Shown here: positions 10,432-23,600 of the stretch, piece by piece
Layout of the letters: each line of letters starts with the position of its first letter
Position numbering within the stretch: position 1 is the stretch's first letter
The notes under the pieces: generated by a model
The model's input: the letters and a program-made list of their open reading frames with translations, nothing else
Database searches by the model: none
Told to the model about the DNA's origin: nothing
Program-made: the position numbers and the translations under genes
NCBI RefSeq assembly: GCF_020360975.1
Contig: NW_025408670.1
Coordinates: 806,001-870,000 of the forward strand
Length of the DNA stretch: 64,000 nt
Direction of reading: 5' to 3'
Source of the DNA: Hirsutella rhossiliensis
Lineage: Eukaryota > Ascomycota > Sordariomycetes > Hypocreales > Ophiocordycipitaceae

Positions 10432-11308
10432 ATGGCGTCACCCCTCGCCCAGACTCTCTGGGATGCCCGGATCCCGCTGCACATCACCCACGCCTCGCCC
10501 TCGTCGTCGGCGCCGCCCTCGATGGCGACGACGGTCCCGCGCTTCAGCTACCTGGCCCTGCTGCTGCCCCGGCTGGCCGCCTTCTTTGGCGCGCCCTGCT
10601 CCAGCTTCCACTTCGAGGGTGTCCAGCTGCGCAACCTGGCCGCAGGCCTGCTCTTGGACCTGTACCGTCCCGAATTGCCTTGGCGATTGACTGTCGGCGG
10701 CGGGGTGGCGTGGGACATTGCCGACACTTTCCTGAACTGCGTCAAGGAGGTGAAGTTTCTCTTTCATTTCATGGCTCGTCTGGTCGTACCTCTTTGCAGT
10801 ATAGGAAAAAGAAGAGTGAAAGCGCCCTTGGATCTCAGAAACTAACATCCTACCGCAGGCCGACTTCATCCGCAACGGCAACGCCAACCAAATCATGAAA
10901 ATGTCAAAGGACCACACCACCCAGCTCTGGAACGCCGTCATCGACAACAACTACCCTGCCTACGCAAAAGTCCACGCCCGCCTCCTCGACGCCCCAACAG
11001 CCCTCAAGCACGTCCCCATCCGCGTCTACATCCCCTCGCGGCCCCCACCTGGCGCTCCGGACCCGGACCCAGGCTCCTTCAAGGTCGTCCAGTCGCTGGT
11101 ACCCGTTGCGTCGCCCAACCGCAAGCCCAGGCTGCTCGGCCAGGCCCTCAAGCACATGATGCCCCAGCTGTTTCCCAGCAGCCGCGACCCTGTCCTGGCC
11201 AGCGCCATCTTGCACGGCGCCGCGGCCCCCTTCGAGGCGCCTCTGGGCGAGCTGATGAGGGAGGCGGCGTACCCGGATGGCTGGCTCTGCTTCGTGGTTG
11301 TTGTTTAG
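10432..11308 (+). CDS. ATG5: Autophagy protein 5
   Basis: Exons 10432–10749 and 10859–11308 are separated by a 109 bp phase-0 intron (GTGAAG…CCGCAG, CTAAC branch site), giving 255 residues, the usual length in filamentous ascomycetes. The N terminus MASPLAQTLWDARIPLHITH is diagnostic. Exon 2 begins ADFIRNGNANQIMKMSKDHT. The lysine in MSKDHTTQLW sits where ATG12 is conjugated to form the ATG12–ATG5 conjugate. That conjugate, with ATG16, acts as the E3-like factor for ATG8 lipidation on the phagophore. The C terminus EAAYPDGWLCFVVVV matches the family end. The ATG at 10432 is chosen over the in-frame codon at 10393 because it gives the conserved N terminus. It is followed on the opposite strand by the CSA homologue (convergent, 162 bp apart). 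Confidence 0.96.
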
Positions 11309-11470
11309 CATGCTGCTGCGCTGAGTTATTTCCTCCAAAGCCAAGGGATTTTGTAACTCGACAATGCTATCAACATGGCTGTCGCTTATGCAAGCTGGGT
11401 GACTTGAATCCATTTCCCTCAGTTCCGGGACGTGCAATTCTACTCGAATCAGGCCTGCCTCCAGCGGACA

Positions 11471-12910
11471 TCATGTAAATGTAATATGTTTTCCCATCAA
11501 ACTGCGGTAGGCGTTGTCTACCGCCTTCCTCTTCTTACTCTTGACCTCGTCGTCCTCGTCGGGCTCCTGCTCGATGGCCTCATCCACGTCGTCTGGCCCG
11601 GGAATGCGCGGCATCCACGCACGAATCTGCCCGTCTAGATGAGCGCTGTAGATGGCGCCAACCGAGTTGCCGCCCCCCGCGACCGGGCCGACGTGACGCC
11701 CACCACCGCCGGCTCCCCGCCAGACAATGCTCGTGATCCTGTTCCTGCCCGTCTCTGCTCCGCGGGGCCCCACAGGATTCGACGAGCCGGGACTCCGCAG
11801 CCGCGTTATCATGTCCCCGCTGTGAAGGTCAAAGACGAGGATCTCCTGCTCGTTGGGCCAAAAGAGGAGGTCCCCATGGGTCGACAGTGCCGAGGGCGAC
11901 ACAAAGAAGCTGGCCGTCTTGGCGTGTTGGTTCTGGACGAGCGAGCCAAAGCTCGCCAGCGTGTTGGCGCCCGTGGCGGCGTCCCAGACCCTGACGCGCC
12001 GATCCAGCCCGGCCGACAGCAAGTATCGCCCATCATCAGTCCACTGCAGCCCGTTGACCGCCTCGTCGTGGGCCTGCGCCGAGGCTCGAAAGTGTGATGT
12101 CTGGGCCCAGTCGATGCCCGCAGCGGCGGCGTGGCCGAACCGGTGTAGGACGCCCAATGAATCTTCCTGGTCGAGCTGCGCAATGACGCCGCCGGCGCGT
12201 CGGACATCCCAGATGCGAACCTTGCCGTCGGCGTGACCGCTCACAAGCACGTGTTGATGCCGCGGGCTCCACGACGTGCACAGCACAGGGCCGCCGCGTG
12301 CGACGAGGGCCTGGACGGCCGAGCCAGACTTGAGGTCCACCAGGCGCACGTTGGAATGCTGGGTTGCGCAGGCGACGAGCAGGTGGTCGGCGACTGGACT
12401 TGTCGAGTGCGAGTATATGGTGGCGTTGAGATGGAACTCTGCAGTTACGGCTGCGCGATCCGTCGACCACAACTTGAGCGACTTGTCGTACGAGCTCGAG
12501 AGGAAGGCGTCGGGGTCGAAGGGATAGAAGGCAAGATGGGTGATGCCATGGCTGTGGCCTCCACCTGCCCTGCTGTCCGGCGTGGACCGCGCAATGGTGC
12601 TCACAGGCCTGAAGGTATGGAGCTTGTGCGGGCTGACGCAGTCCTCCAAATCCCACAGCCTAATGGATCCTCCGGCACCGCCAGACAGCAGAAGGCGCCC
12701 GTCAAACTTGTCGAGGGCGAGGCAGCCGACGCCTTCTGCGTGGGCGCGAAGACGATGGGGTCTGTGATGGGCCGCAGACGACGCTGCCTCGCCGTGGAAG
12801 CGATGCTGCGGAGCTGGCGCAAAGGAGCGGAGGAGGCCAGAGGTGATGGCCTGGGCCAGGTCATGGGGAGCGAGGTCACCCGTCTCGCGGGCGAAGAGAC
12901 GAGACTGCAT
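11471..12910 (-). CDS. ERCC8: CSA/ERCC8-type WD40 DNA-repair protein
   Basis: Single-exon gene of 479 residues. The N terminus MQSRLFARETGDL resembles the short N-terminal helix of human CSA. WD40 blades follow from about residue 55 (LLSGGAGGSIRLWDLE, DAFLSSSYDKSLKLW, HVLVSGHADGKVRIWDVRR, YLLSAGLDRRVRVWDAATG). The last 45 residues include an acidic stretch (EQEPDEDDE), a basic KSKKRK, and end RSLMGKHITFT. CSA (yeast Rad28) is the substrate receptor of a DDB1–CUL4 ubiquitin ligase in transcription-coupled nucleotide excision repair; this is family knowledge. The 408 bp to the neighbouring gene at 13319 is a shared divergent promoter region. Confidence 0.9.
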   Translation of the reverse strand: MQSRLFARETGDLAPHDLAQAITSGLLRSFAPAPQHRFHGEAASSAAHHRPHRLRAHAEGVGCLALDKFDGRLLLSGGAGGSIRLWDLEDCVSPHKLHTFRPVSTIARSTPDSRAGGGHSHGITHLAFYPFDPDAFLSSSYDKSLKLWSTDRAAVTAEFHLNATIYSHSTSPVADHLLVACATQHSNVRLVDLKSGSAVQALVARGGPVLCTSWSPRHQHVLVSGHADGKVRIWDVRRAGGVIAQLDQEDSLGVLHRFGHAAAAGIDWAQTSHFRASAQAHDEAVNGLQWTDDGRYLLSAGLDRRVRVWDAATGANTLASFGSLVQNQHAKTASFFVSPSALSTHGDLLFWPNEQEILVFDLHSGDMITRLRSPGSSNPVGPRGAETGRNRITSIVWRGAGGGGRHVGPVAGGGNSVGAIYSAHLDGQIRAWMPRIPGPDDVDEAIEQEPDEDDEVKSKKRKAVDNAYRSLMGKHITFT

Positions 12911-13318
12911 TCATCTGGACCTCCGCGTGCGCGACTGAACTGTCGCTGCAACAAGGGAGAGTTGAGGATGATGTCAGCCAAGTGGAGCAGCTGTGATCGA
13001 CCTCTCCCCACGTCCACCCACCCAAACAAGACTTGAATTTGTCGTCGTTCAATACTTCGCATCGTTGCCAAAGAGAAGCAGTCTACGGTGCAGTCACTCA
13101 AACGTGCGAATCGGCATTCACCTCGACGGAGCCATGAACCCAGTCACGCCACAGACAGACCAGCACTCTGGCCCAGGTCTCGACCGAAGCAACACCTGAG
13201 TGCAAACCAGCCCAACCTATTTTGCCTTATCAATCGCATCTCATTGTCTCCTCTCCTTCTCCTCAAACCGCGTCAGAATCAAGGACGCCGGCTTAGTACG
13301 AAGCAACGACTGTCGGCC
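12911..13318. promoter_or_regulatory. Divergent promoter region, ERCC8 / unknown basic protein
   Basis: About 0.4 kb between two start codons facing away from each other. No TATA box or recognised operator was seen. Small ORFs here are extensions of the flanking frames. Confidence 0.4.
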
Positions 13319-14075
13319 ATGCAGCGGCAACGGAATCAAGTGCACGCCACGGTCAAGGCAGAGGACCAAGAGAGTGAAGCGGGCGAGGTGCTGGTGCTCA
13401 CCGACACCGAAAATCCTCGCCAAAGTCGACGTCGACGTCGTATCGCGACTGTCTACGACGCAGTGGCAGGTCAGGCGAGACATGGGAGCCCAAGGCCGCG
13501 TGGAGCAACAGTACTGACTCGACACAGGGCACGTCTGGTCCAAGCAAGCTACCCGAGATGAGGCGGCCGGATGGGAGGACCGCGCCAGGGTCATCAAACA
13601 TTCCACTCGACACACGCCCCTAGCCCCAGACGAGCTCCTCTTCCGACGCAAGGACGCCCCGGAGCGCTACGCAGAGCACGACATCTACAACGCCCACGAG
13701 CGAGATATCCCGCACGGCGCCCTGCCCGAGAGCAACCTGCTCAAGGCCATCCATGGCTACACGAGCGGCTTCTACGGCGCTCTGGCGCGCAAGCACCGGC
13801 CTCGGCTCGGTGGGCGCGACGTCGACGAGCGGAGCATGGACGAGACGGCCCTGCTGGCCTTTGGCATCCTGCTGGAAGAGGCGGGCAGGGAGGTGCTGGG
13901 CCGGCGAGGAGACCTGGTCTTCACCGAGGGAGCCGACGAGGTCCGCCGAGATGAGGTGGCGCGGGAGGTCGGCCCCGAGGCTTTTGTTGGCTACCAGGAA
14001 GCCGGGACACCATGGAAGACAGCCAAGAGGGGCCCCAAGAGGCGCAAGGTGGTCAAGGAGGACGAGGAGACCTAA
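13319..14075 (+). CDS. Conserved-looking basic protein of unknown function
   Basis: Exon 1 is 13319–13469, the intron 13470–13527 (GTCAGG…CTGAC…ACACAG, 58 bp) and exon 2 13528–14075; about 232 residues. Splicing joins TVYDAVAG to HVWSKQATRDEAAGW in frame. The N-terminal ~45 residues are polar with an Arg run (RRRRR). The central part (NLLKAIHGYTSGFYGAL … MDETALLAFGILLEEAGREV) is predicted helical and looks like a conserved core. The tail KTAKRGPKRRKVVK resembles a nuclear localisation signal. I do not recognise the family. A nuclear chromatin or transcription role would be a guess from the basic tail. The ATG at 13319 is the last possible start before the core; the frame is open further upstream. 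Confidence 0.7.
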
Positions 14076-14238
14076 GGCCGACCCGGCTATCCGGAATTTG
14101 TCGGGGCTAACACTCGCCGTACGGCCCTGCAAAAGTGGCGATGCTCGGCGAAGTGACATGAGGATTGTCCTCTTTGTTGAGGAGCGATGCACGCGTCTTT
14201 GGACGTGATAAAGATGTACATTCAAGGGCCGCTACTAA

Positions 14239-14614
14239 TGTTTTAAAGAACAATACGTCTGTCCGGTGGGGTGCTGCGTCTCTTCCGGTGCTGGAAGCCC
14301 TGACAGCCCCCTCTTCTCGACGTTGGAAGACGAGGCATTCTTGGCTGTGTACAATTCGAGGGACGAGGAGCTACGGTTCGAGCCAAGGCTTGACTGCGTG
14401 AGTCATTTGCCTGCTGGGAGTTGCACAGGGTTTCAAGACCCGGCAGACTCCAGCACCATGTGCTCCAAAACGTTCATTCGTTCAGTTCGCCATCAACGAG
14501 CTTGGCGACGGCGTTTGCGTGACGATGCCCAAGCGCACAGTCGAGCAGCTGTGGGAACAAGGCGTCGTTGTCTGGCCGGAGTTAATCGACCGACGTTGCA
14601 CGCGCGCAGGATGA
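14239..14614 (+). CDS. Possible small spliced gene, 5' end unresolved
   Basis: Two segments look coding by GC-rich third positions: one ending 14397 (…EDEAFLAVYNSRDEELRFEP) and one at 14486–14614 (FAINELGDGVCVTMPKRTVE…, stop 14612–14614). They join in phase 0 across an 88 bp intron with donor GTGAGT and acceptor TTCAG. The upstream frame is open from 14239, preceded by a good branch-like TACTAAT at 14233–14239, so a further 5' exon probably exists. I found no ATG that joins convincingly. Family unknown. It could be the remnant of a longer gene. Confidence 0.35.
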
Positions 14615-17600
14615 TGTGATGCTGACGACGGTTGCGACAGCCGCCCTCTCGCGTGGCACGGCAACGGCCCAACCGCCATCCCTCGCTCGGCCGGCAAGCC
14701 CAATGCCGCCTCTTCACCTCGAGCAAGCATTACGCGCGACGAGAGCCGGGAACGGGTGAGAAAGACAACAAAGACGGGTAATGCGACGGGCGGACAGCGT
14801 TCAAGGCCCAGCGACAATGCTGACCGCGACCGGTGGAAACAGCAACAAGGCGAGATGGAGAGAGCGCGCACGACGGAGGACAGAAACCAACTGGGCAATG
14901 CCGTCGAGGTGAAGCTGCGACGGCGCGCTGCATCGCGGAGACATCATCTCTCGTCTAAGCGTCGCCCGCCGCCCCCTCTCGCGCGAGACACGGCCAGCAG
15001 GCGATGCAGGTCCGAACTACGCCAAGCGTGCAGCCGTTCTGCAACCGCATAATAAACCTTGCATTTCGCTGTATACACCGTCGTACGTCCTATGCGTGTA
15101 TCGCCTCGACTCTGTGCGTATGGCCGGTCGACTTCCTTCACCCCTTGCCATTACACGCCCGGCATGTATTGATGCCCGTAGATGGGATGCGTGTCGCTCT
15201 CCCGCGCAGCCAAGGCACCGCAGGTACATGTTCTCTCGACTCCCAATCGAACCTATGGCAGCTCGAAGAAGGTTGTGTGTCTTCTGTCTCTTCCCGCTCC
15301 CTGCCGCCCCCTGGTCTAGGGGTATTTACTAAAGCAAAAAATACGATCAAGGAAAAAACCGGGCAATTCTGTGACCGATCTCCATCCGATCTGACGGCAG
15401 AGGAGATCGCGAGCCGCTGACAGGACGCCTCCGACTCCAGGCGCGAGCTCGACCAGGATATTTGCTGAGGGCATTTTACGGGACCTGGCCTTACAGCGGT
15501 TACGTAGCCGCTACGTGATATTTCGAAGTTTTCCCATTGCTGAGGAAAGAGAGAAAGGATGGCGAGAGAAAGCGTGAGAAAAGAAGTCTGTAGATGGACA
15601 CCACGTTCAATGTCCTGGTGGGTGTGTCGATCAACAATCAGCGGCACGGGGGATGGATACGAGCATTGCAATGAGGAAACTACAGACTCAGCATGACCAC
15701 TTTTCCTTTTTTCATTACCGTGTTTTTACACAGCGTCTTGTCTTCATGGCCGCCGCATCGGCTTGACATGGCTTGACCGTCATGGCCGTTTTTACCTATC
15801 GAGGGCCGCATCCTGGCCTCCCCAACGGCTGTCTTTTGTAGCTCCAAGGAGAAAAGAAGGAACAGGCATCCGTGCAGTGCAGTATGTACTTGCAAAGATG
15901 GAGTGTGGGTTGTTGACGCGCGAGATGGTGCATGCTGTAAGTGCACGAACGACTCATCCTAGCGTCGTCGGCCGATGGCTGAAGAGAGTATAGCACGCGG
16001 CTATCGCTTGAGGATGGGAATTATCTTGCCTGGTGTTATCATTGCTGCTACTGTGTCGTTATGGTGACGAAGCCTCTACATATGCTGACCGTATGACGGT
16101 GATGATATTGGGAGTTTCGTTGCCCCTTTCTTCTGCATCGATTTATTGTCAGGAGGCTGTTTCGTAGTCGTTTGATGTTGATGCTTCCCTAACCCGTAGC
16201 TATATACATACATTAAGATATATCATGCCTGTACCGGACATAATCTTTGCTGGTCTGGCCCAGGGCGCAAGACGACCCGATCACGGCTCGTCTCGGATCC
16301 GACTCTGGCAACGAACTGCACAGTATAAGGGAGACGGTAGACTGCGACCCGGCCATCGTACGAGGCGCAACCGAATTCGTGCTGGCCGTTCTAGAAGTCG
16401 TCACCGCACCTTCGACGACGACTTCCATGCAGGCAGCCGATGACCAGGCTCATCCCCGTCTCCCCTGATGCACATGCAAGGGAACAATCCTTTCTGCTGT
16501 GTACGTACGTAGCAACATACAGGTGAGCTCAGGCACAGGGAAGTCAGAGTAAACGTTGTTTGTGACAGTAGTAACCTTTCACGTATCACGCCGACGGGTT
16601 GAGAAGAAATCCAAAGCGGAATGTGAGCGAGTCGCGGCTTCGCCGTGCTTGAGCTGACTCTCTTCGTATCGGCGGCCCTACATGACAATGAAAATGCATT
16701 TCTCACCGTTTTCATCGCAAAATGACTCCTTTCCCATCTCGAGTGGACAGGACGCCCGATTGGCGATGGATCGAGCAACCCCCTCCCCTATCTATCTGTC
16801 ATCTGCAAAAGCAGCCGAGAGACAGCCATCCTTTCCCCGTCTTCTTTCTTCTTCCATCGGCGCGTCATGAAAGCTCAGAACGTGGCATCCAGCAGCCTCA
16901 TCGACGATCCCGTCCCTGCTGCGCGATCCCTTGAATCGAAATCGAGGCGATCCACGAGGGGGTATGGATCACCGGGACCCTTCTCAACTCATGTCTTCCG
17001 AGCGAGTGAGGCGGACTGTACACAGGGTCCGGCCGAGGATCATTGCTTCCGAGCCGCTGTGGCTCACTCTCAACCCATTGTCTTTTTTTGTTCATTTTAT
17101 GCGCCGCGCGGCCGGCAACAAGGGGAGGGATCATCGAACCGGTGAGACGGGATCCCGAACCGACGGGGATGCAGCAATTGATGGGAATTTTCTTTCTCCA
17201 TCATGAATTGGCCTTGGCTCTTCTCATCACCGGTCTTTGGCTGCATTATGTAGGCATGCTCGTTCACGTAGGAGGCGGCTGCCACGTGGTGTACGCGCCA
17301 GCGCCTTGCATCGGATCCTGTCTCTCCTCCCCCCCTTCTCCGGTGGCGAGGCAGCCCTGCTGCTTTGTCCGTCTTCCCCGTACGAGAGGAGGCTTGCGCT
17401 TGATGTCTACGAGAACCGTAACCGTAGCACGAATACTCCGTCCATGGCCCGTTGCCGTGCTCGCACTGCATGTTTGCATGTATGGCGCGTCGCACGAGCA
17501 AGCCCCCCCGGACCCCGGACCGGCCCATGTCAGCGACGACAGGGAACAAAAGGTCGTCAACGGCAGCGGACCGGATCCCCGTTGCAGGGTTCCCTCTCTC

Positions 17601-20600
17601 GCGAGCGCTCGCAAACCGGGGGGTTCGCGGGCGGCCGCGATGACTGACATGGCGACATGTCGGCCGGGCTGCCGAGCTCGCCCGCCGGCCCTTGTATGTA
17701 GGTTAGACGTGTAACTGTACTCTGCCTCACGGAGAACTCTGCCGTTGCTGCATGCATCGCATGTAAGCGCGGCTTCGGCAGTAGCACTGTCATGTATGTA
17801 CAAAGGTCGTAGGTGAAACGTGTCTGCGCTGCGTCTTGCGGGAAGCTACCTACGTTACAACCAACCCTCAGCAGGTAGGACCAGGGCCTCTGGATGGATT
17901 TGCAGGCCATGCCTTTTCTCCATCACACTTCGTATTAACAAGACAAGCCAAATAACGAATTGGAAACCCCAAAAATTGGACAGGACCGGTCATTTACGGC
18001 GCAGGCCCTGGTGCGAGCCCAGCCAGCCGGGGAGCCGGCGCAGGCGAAAGGGATGAGAAGGGCAAAGCAGACAGACAGACAGCTGTCGTCTCTTTTGACA
18101 GCAAGGCTCGCCCAAAAAAAGGAGCTTCGGCATGCCCCGGCTCAGGAGGGAACATGATCGCGACATGGAGGCTTCAGCCTCATCATCGACTGGCTTGCCT
18201 CGTCCCTAGCCGACCAGACGTCGCATCTGGCTACCCTCCCTCGCACCGGGCACGCACAATCCCGGCTCCGCTGTCGTGCATCTTCTGCGACAAAAAGCTT
18301 GTCCTGCCTGCCTGCTTGCCCCCCTCCCCGCCCCTTCCCTTCTCTCCTCCCTCTGGAGGAGTGCCTCGAAGGCCGAGATAATCTCTCATTCGCGCTCTCC
18401 GCGTGGCGCATCCCGTCTCTCGCCACCCGTTCTCTGACCACCGGATGACAATAGGGGGACGGCAGGGACGTGTCAGAAACAAAGACGCGCGTGCAGATGA
18501 TATCGTCCCGTGGTGCCTTGCCGAGAGCTCCGATGGCGGAGAGGGCGTGTGCTAGCAGACTCGCTCCCGCAGAGAAGGCGAAGAAGGGAAAGAGAAGATT
18601 GATCGAGGGCGAACGGAAATGGACATGGAGAGTGAGCCGGAAAGGAGTCTCTCCCTTTCGCTAGTCGACACCCTGCAATACAGCCCGGGACAGTCCAGAG
18701 AGCCTACAGCACAGTACAAAGCCACCGACCTCGTCTCTGGACCTGAGCGCCTGGTCGGCCTCGAGACGGCGATACCTTCGAGTACCCCGGGACGCCTTGT
18801 CACGTACCCGGCCGTATTGTACCGCAGTACGGCATAAGGCCTGTCTGTGCCTGGCGTGCGTGCATTCGTTGCTGTTTATGTAGGACGTTCAGCACAGCTC
18901 ATGTCGAACAATCGAAGATACAGACAGTATGGATGGGATTCTGGACTGTCCATTCCTACTTCAAAGTCCATGTGTAACATAACGTGTGGGTTTCTGCGCG
19001 GCTGCCCCTACTGACCGGTCTGAACGGACACAATAGTCTTCCTGTAAGTTGCACCTCGGCAAACGTCTCGCCGGGACGACTTGCCCGCACTACCATAGAC
19101 GATCAACAGCCTACAGCCGGTCCCGTCCACTGGGCTGGCCGGGCTATGTCACCGCCACGGCGGCGCCCGCACGCCCGCCGCCCTGAGTCGTCGTCCAGGC
19201 AGTCACCTAACCAGATGAGGCAAAGGGCCACCTCCGGCCGCGCCTTTGGAACCGCAGGAGGAGGGAGATTGATGGCTGAGCCGCGCTGCGGTTTGTGCGT
19301 GCAAGTTCAGCAGCCCCGAGTGGGCGGCGCGCAAAAAGGAACAAGCTCACACGGGGCAGCGTCGGAGGATAAGACGGTGCAGGAACTCCGCACGAAGCAA
19401 ATAAAGAAAGGCGAGGCAAATTGAATAATGGGAGGAAAAAGCAAGCCGGACGGTTCACGCGTCTCCCATGACCCCTCTTAGACGCGCCGTCATCTAGCTG
19501 CCTGAGTAGTGCGCCTGGCACCAAGCGTGTCGGCTGCCTGTGTGGTTGTCGGCTGTTGATCCTGGGCTTTAGTCGCTTTCTGCACGCGGCAGCTAGACGG
19601 GCTGAAGGGAAACTCCCTGCCGGGACGGATGTCGAGGCCGCTCATGTGATGTAGGCTCGTAGTCGTGAGTGGACCGCGAGAGTAGGCCAACCGAGTCGGA
19701 CATCGTCATGCTGTCCCCTCGGTTCGGCTTCTCGACACTGGGCCTTGACCGGCTGAGGCGCGGGGGCAAAGCGCAGTAGGCGGCAGCATCAAGCACAGAC
19801 GAGGGGGACGCATATGCATACGTAGAAGCGGCACTCGGTACCAGAAATCGGGCATCATGGATGGGCGTGGATGCATGGGCGACTCTCGCACTCCAGCAGC
19901 CAAAGCAAGCAACGACCTCGGTCGAGATAGACTTGGCGCTACGCTGCCACCATTGTGCACTGGCTTCAGCATGAACCCTTGGCCAATGTATAAGTTAAAA
20001 GGCAGAAGAAAAGGGGAAGATGGGGGCCACGGGGCTGACTCTCCGCAGTGACAACTGAGAAGCTTCCGTGACTACTCGTCGTCTGGCTGGACGACGACGA
20101 AACCGTCTTTTCTCAACTGCGGCGAGGCGTAGGCGTGCTACTCGTCCTTGGTTCAGCTGTAAACGCGTGGTCCCCGCGTGGGACATTTTCTGCGGGGATG
20201 ACGATCAATGTCTCGACGGCCTCGAAGACGGCGGGAGCGTGCTCATGCAAGTACAGTACATGCCGAGTACATGCGCGAGCCGGGGCGTGTAAGTCGCACA
20301 GGCGGATGGATGACATGGCCAGGACGAGGCACGATACGTGATTCGCCGGCGATATTCGTAAGTGTGCATGAAAAGAAAGTAAAAAGGAGCTGGCATAACG
20401 GGGATGAAATCCTACAGTGCAGTAGGAGGAGAAGAAGGAAAACCCAGCCGCGGGGTCTCCCAAATTACAATGCCACGGCCTCCAAGTCTTGCTTGGCAAC
20501 CCCAGCTGGCAACCCAGCCCGCGAGATACGTCATGGAGCTCCTGCTGGGCAATAATTGAGCCTCAATGGGGGAGGTACCTGACATGGACGCATGCTGGTT

Positions 20601-23600
20601 ACATGGACCAGTGTTCGGTATCCACCGCTATCAATACTTCAATACTGTACAGTTGATATGCATAGGCCTACAGTGCCCCGGGCCACTGCTCTAGAACGAG
20701 ATGCCGCTACTAATTACCTACCCAGTTTCGCGCCTGGCATGTAGCGCCGGGAGCTAATGGGGGCCGTTGGGAACAGAAAATAGAGGCCGGCACATCGTCG
20801 TCTCTTTGGCTGCTCTTGCGCGACAGCAGAGGCGTTGGACAAAGGGATGGTACGTAGCACAGCACTCGACTTTGGGTATATGCAGTGTCATCCCATTCTC
20901 CACGTTTCATGCATGTCATGACCGTGTCGTTGCAACGGGACAGGAGGCAGAGTTCTCACTGCGCGTCAAACGTCGAAGCTATTGCACCTTGCAAGGGGCC
21001 TCGACGCCCGATGGCCGGCTTCAATTACCTGCCCAAAACACTATTTTACGAGGCTCCAGCTTTCCCCAGCCAGCCGGCGCCATTGATTCGCCATAGGACG
21101 GCGGCATGCTATGGCCACACCCGCCGAGGCGTCTTGATGGATCCTCTGCTGCAGTCTCTGATTTCCTTTTCCCCCTTTCTCTATCTATTTTCTTTCCTTT
21201 TGGGCACCCCAGCCTGCCCTGTTCCTGAGATCGTCTGTATGTCTTCGTCTGCTCCCCCCGCCTCACTCCTCCTTTTCCCCTCATTCTGCGAATAACGGGC
21301 AACTATCAACAACCTGGGCTCCATTCCAACTGGGCCGGCGGCTCGGCTTTGCCCTGCTGCCCGTTTGCCGGCCGTACATGCTGCGGGCGGTGATTCTGTA
21401 CCCGCATTGCCCGCGGAGACTTGTCAACGTACATGCCGTGCTGCACGTCCGGCCAACTGCTATATAGCTCATGGCGTATCGCTATGCCACTCACGAGGTA
21501 GGTGGTAGGTGGTAGGTACCGTACGTATGTAATGCATGTACTATGCAGCTGGTGCCTGGCAAGGCGATCGGGAGCAGCTCATCGTCTCTTCTTCTGGGAA
21601 GCCCTGTGACAGGCTCGTCTGACCCAGACCCGTGTCGTCGGTGCAGCCGGCGTCCTTTTTCAGCGCGCCGGCGTCCCATGTCGGCTGCCTTGGGCTGATG
21701 TGCTCGCGCCGGCGCCTCCGCCAAGGCCCGTGGGGCCCGGGCATGGCTCTGGTCTGGCTGCCTCGGTCCCCCACGGCTATTTGCATCTCACAACACCCCC
21801 CTTTTTTCAGCTGCGCTCTGTCCGTCCCCTCTCGTCCATGGTTGGTCGTCGACAAAGTACGGGGCATGTCATCGCCCAACGCCAGATGGAGGAACACGGA
21901 CGGCATCGGCACGACGAGACGGCGCCGGGCTCGATAGTCGTCTGGAGAAGGGGATGCCTGTGCAGGTTGTACTGCACATGGGTGGACCGCGCAGCATGTA
22001 CAAAAAGCACAGCTCAAGTCGAGGCCATGGACCGTGGCCATGTACAGTAGGTAGCTTGGCAGAGACTGCTCTGCCCACACGTGGCGCGGGCGACCCCGTC
22101 CCCCGCGAGCTCCCGGGGACGCCGTTCCGCCATCCGGTAGTCCGGGGCTAGATCCAAAAGGTGAAGAGAACCTTGGACAACTGCAGTGCGGCGCCGTCAT
22201 CTGCATATACCGCGCCTGGCCTGTTCCCCATTTTCCATGCACGGCCATTGAGACGTTTCGCCATGGCCTTGTCACCGCAACATGCATCTTGTTTTTTGCT
22301 CTTTTCTGCAGTTTGATCAAGGTCTTCTGTGTCAACGTCGGCGACCTCCAGTCCAGGCCGTCGCCGACAATCTCGTGGACGGCTACCCTTGTTGGCGTAG
22401 CGCAGGCCCATACTAACGCTCGACTTGGTCCGAAGCCATTGCGGAATCAAAAAGAGGAACGAAAGGGAAAAGGAAAAACACGCCGGCAAGGCAAGGCTAT
22501 GTGCATGGCCGGCACGCTGTGCGGTTTTTATCGGCATGGGCATCCTACTAGGGGCCCGGTGCCTGTCTTTCCTTCATGTGCTTTGCCCGTCTGCCTGATT
22601 GGCGGACTTGTTGATGCTTTTTCGAGCCGCCGCCGCCCATTGTTCTGGGGATGACGGACTCAGCGGCCGGGGTTCGGGGGCAGGAGCAAAAAAGAAAGGA
22701 AAAGAAGGATTCATGTCCATCTCATGACCACCCCCACGAGAGCATGGCACTCAGAGCTCGACGTTTGGCTGGATGAAACATCCACCCCGCGGCTGCATGT
22801 TGGTGACTTCGGGCCCGGGACGGCCTTCCGGACTCGCGCCAGACTCACATGAGCAGGCTGGGCTGCGGGAGAAACGCCGTGCAAGAAGAGGTAGGGGGGT
22901 CCCGCAGTGACACTCGGGGCCGGATGGTGCCCAAAAGGTTCACGACGGATGGTCCTTTGTAGGAGATGTTGGCATGGGAGCGGACTGCGAGAGTGAGAAA
23001 GAGGCGACGGGATGGTGTGACAACGACCGGGTATCTGCTCCCCCTTGCCCTTGCTTCTTAGCGAGTCCACCTACCGGGAAACAGGTAGCCTAGGAAAGGC
23101 AAGCACGCATCCGAACGGGGCTACGGGTAGACGGGCAAACACAGTAGGGCGAGGTAGCTAAGGCGAGGTGGGCAGCTGATGTGATGGAGACGGACAGTAG
23201 AGCAATGTTTCGTCAGGCAGGTACAGTAGGTCTGTATTAGGTGGGCGCATGCAATCATTCACTCCACAGGGCTGCCGCCGCTGAAACTCGAGGGCCAGTC
23301 TCGACAAGCGATGTGCGTCTCGTCTCATCAGCTCTTCAGGGCCACCAGCTGCAGTCGGAGGGGCCGCAGGAGCCATATACATCTGCCATTACATCTGACC
23401 GTGTACGTGTACGTGCCGACATCTGCCGAGAAGGGCGAAATGTGCCCAAAACTAACATGACAAGACTGTGTATCTTGCCTCTGGGATGAGATGGCATGGG
23501 AGCGTAGTATACAGGGATGATGCTCAAGCCGTCGCCACGATCATTGGGGTACATACCTACTCGTATGGGACAACTTGTAGACACCTCCCCGAAGCAGCAA

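Noticed and set aside
17043..17714. 223-residue plus-strand ORF in the gene desert
   Set aside because: Overlapping ORFs on both strands of equal length, low-complexity composition, no domain; chance ORF in GC-rich DNA.
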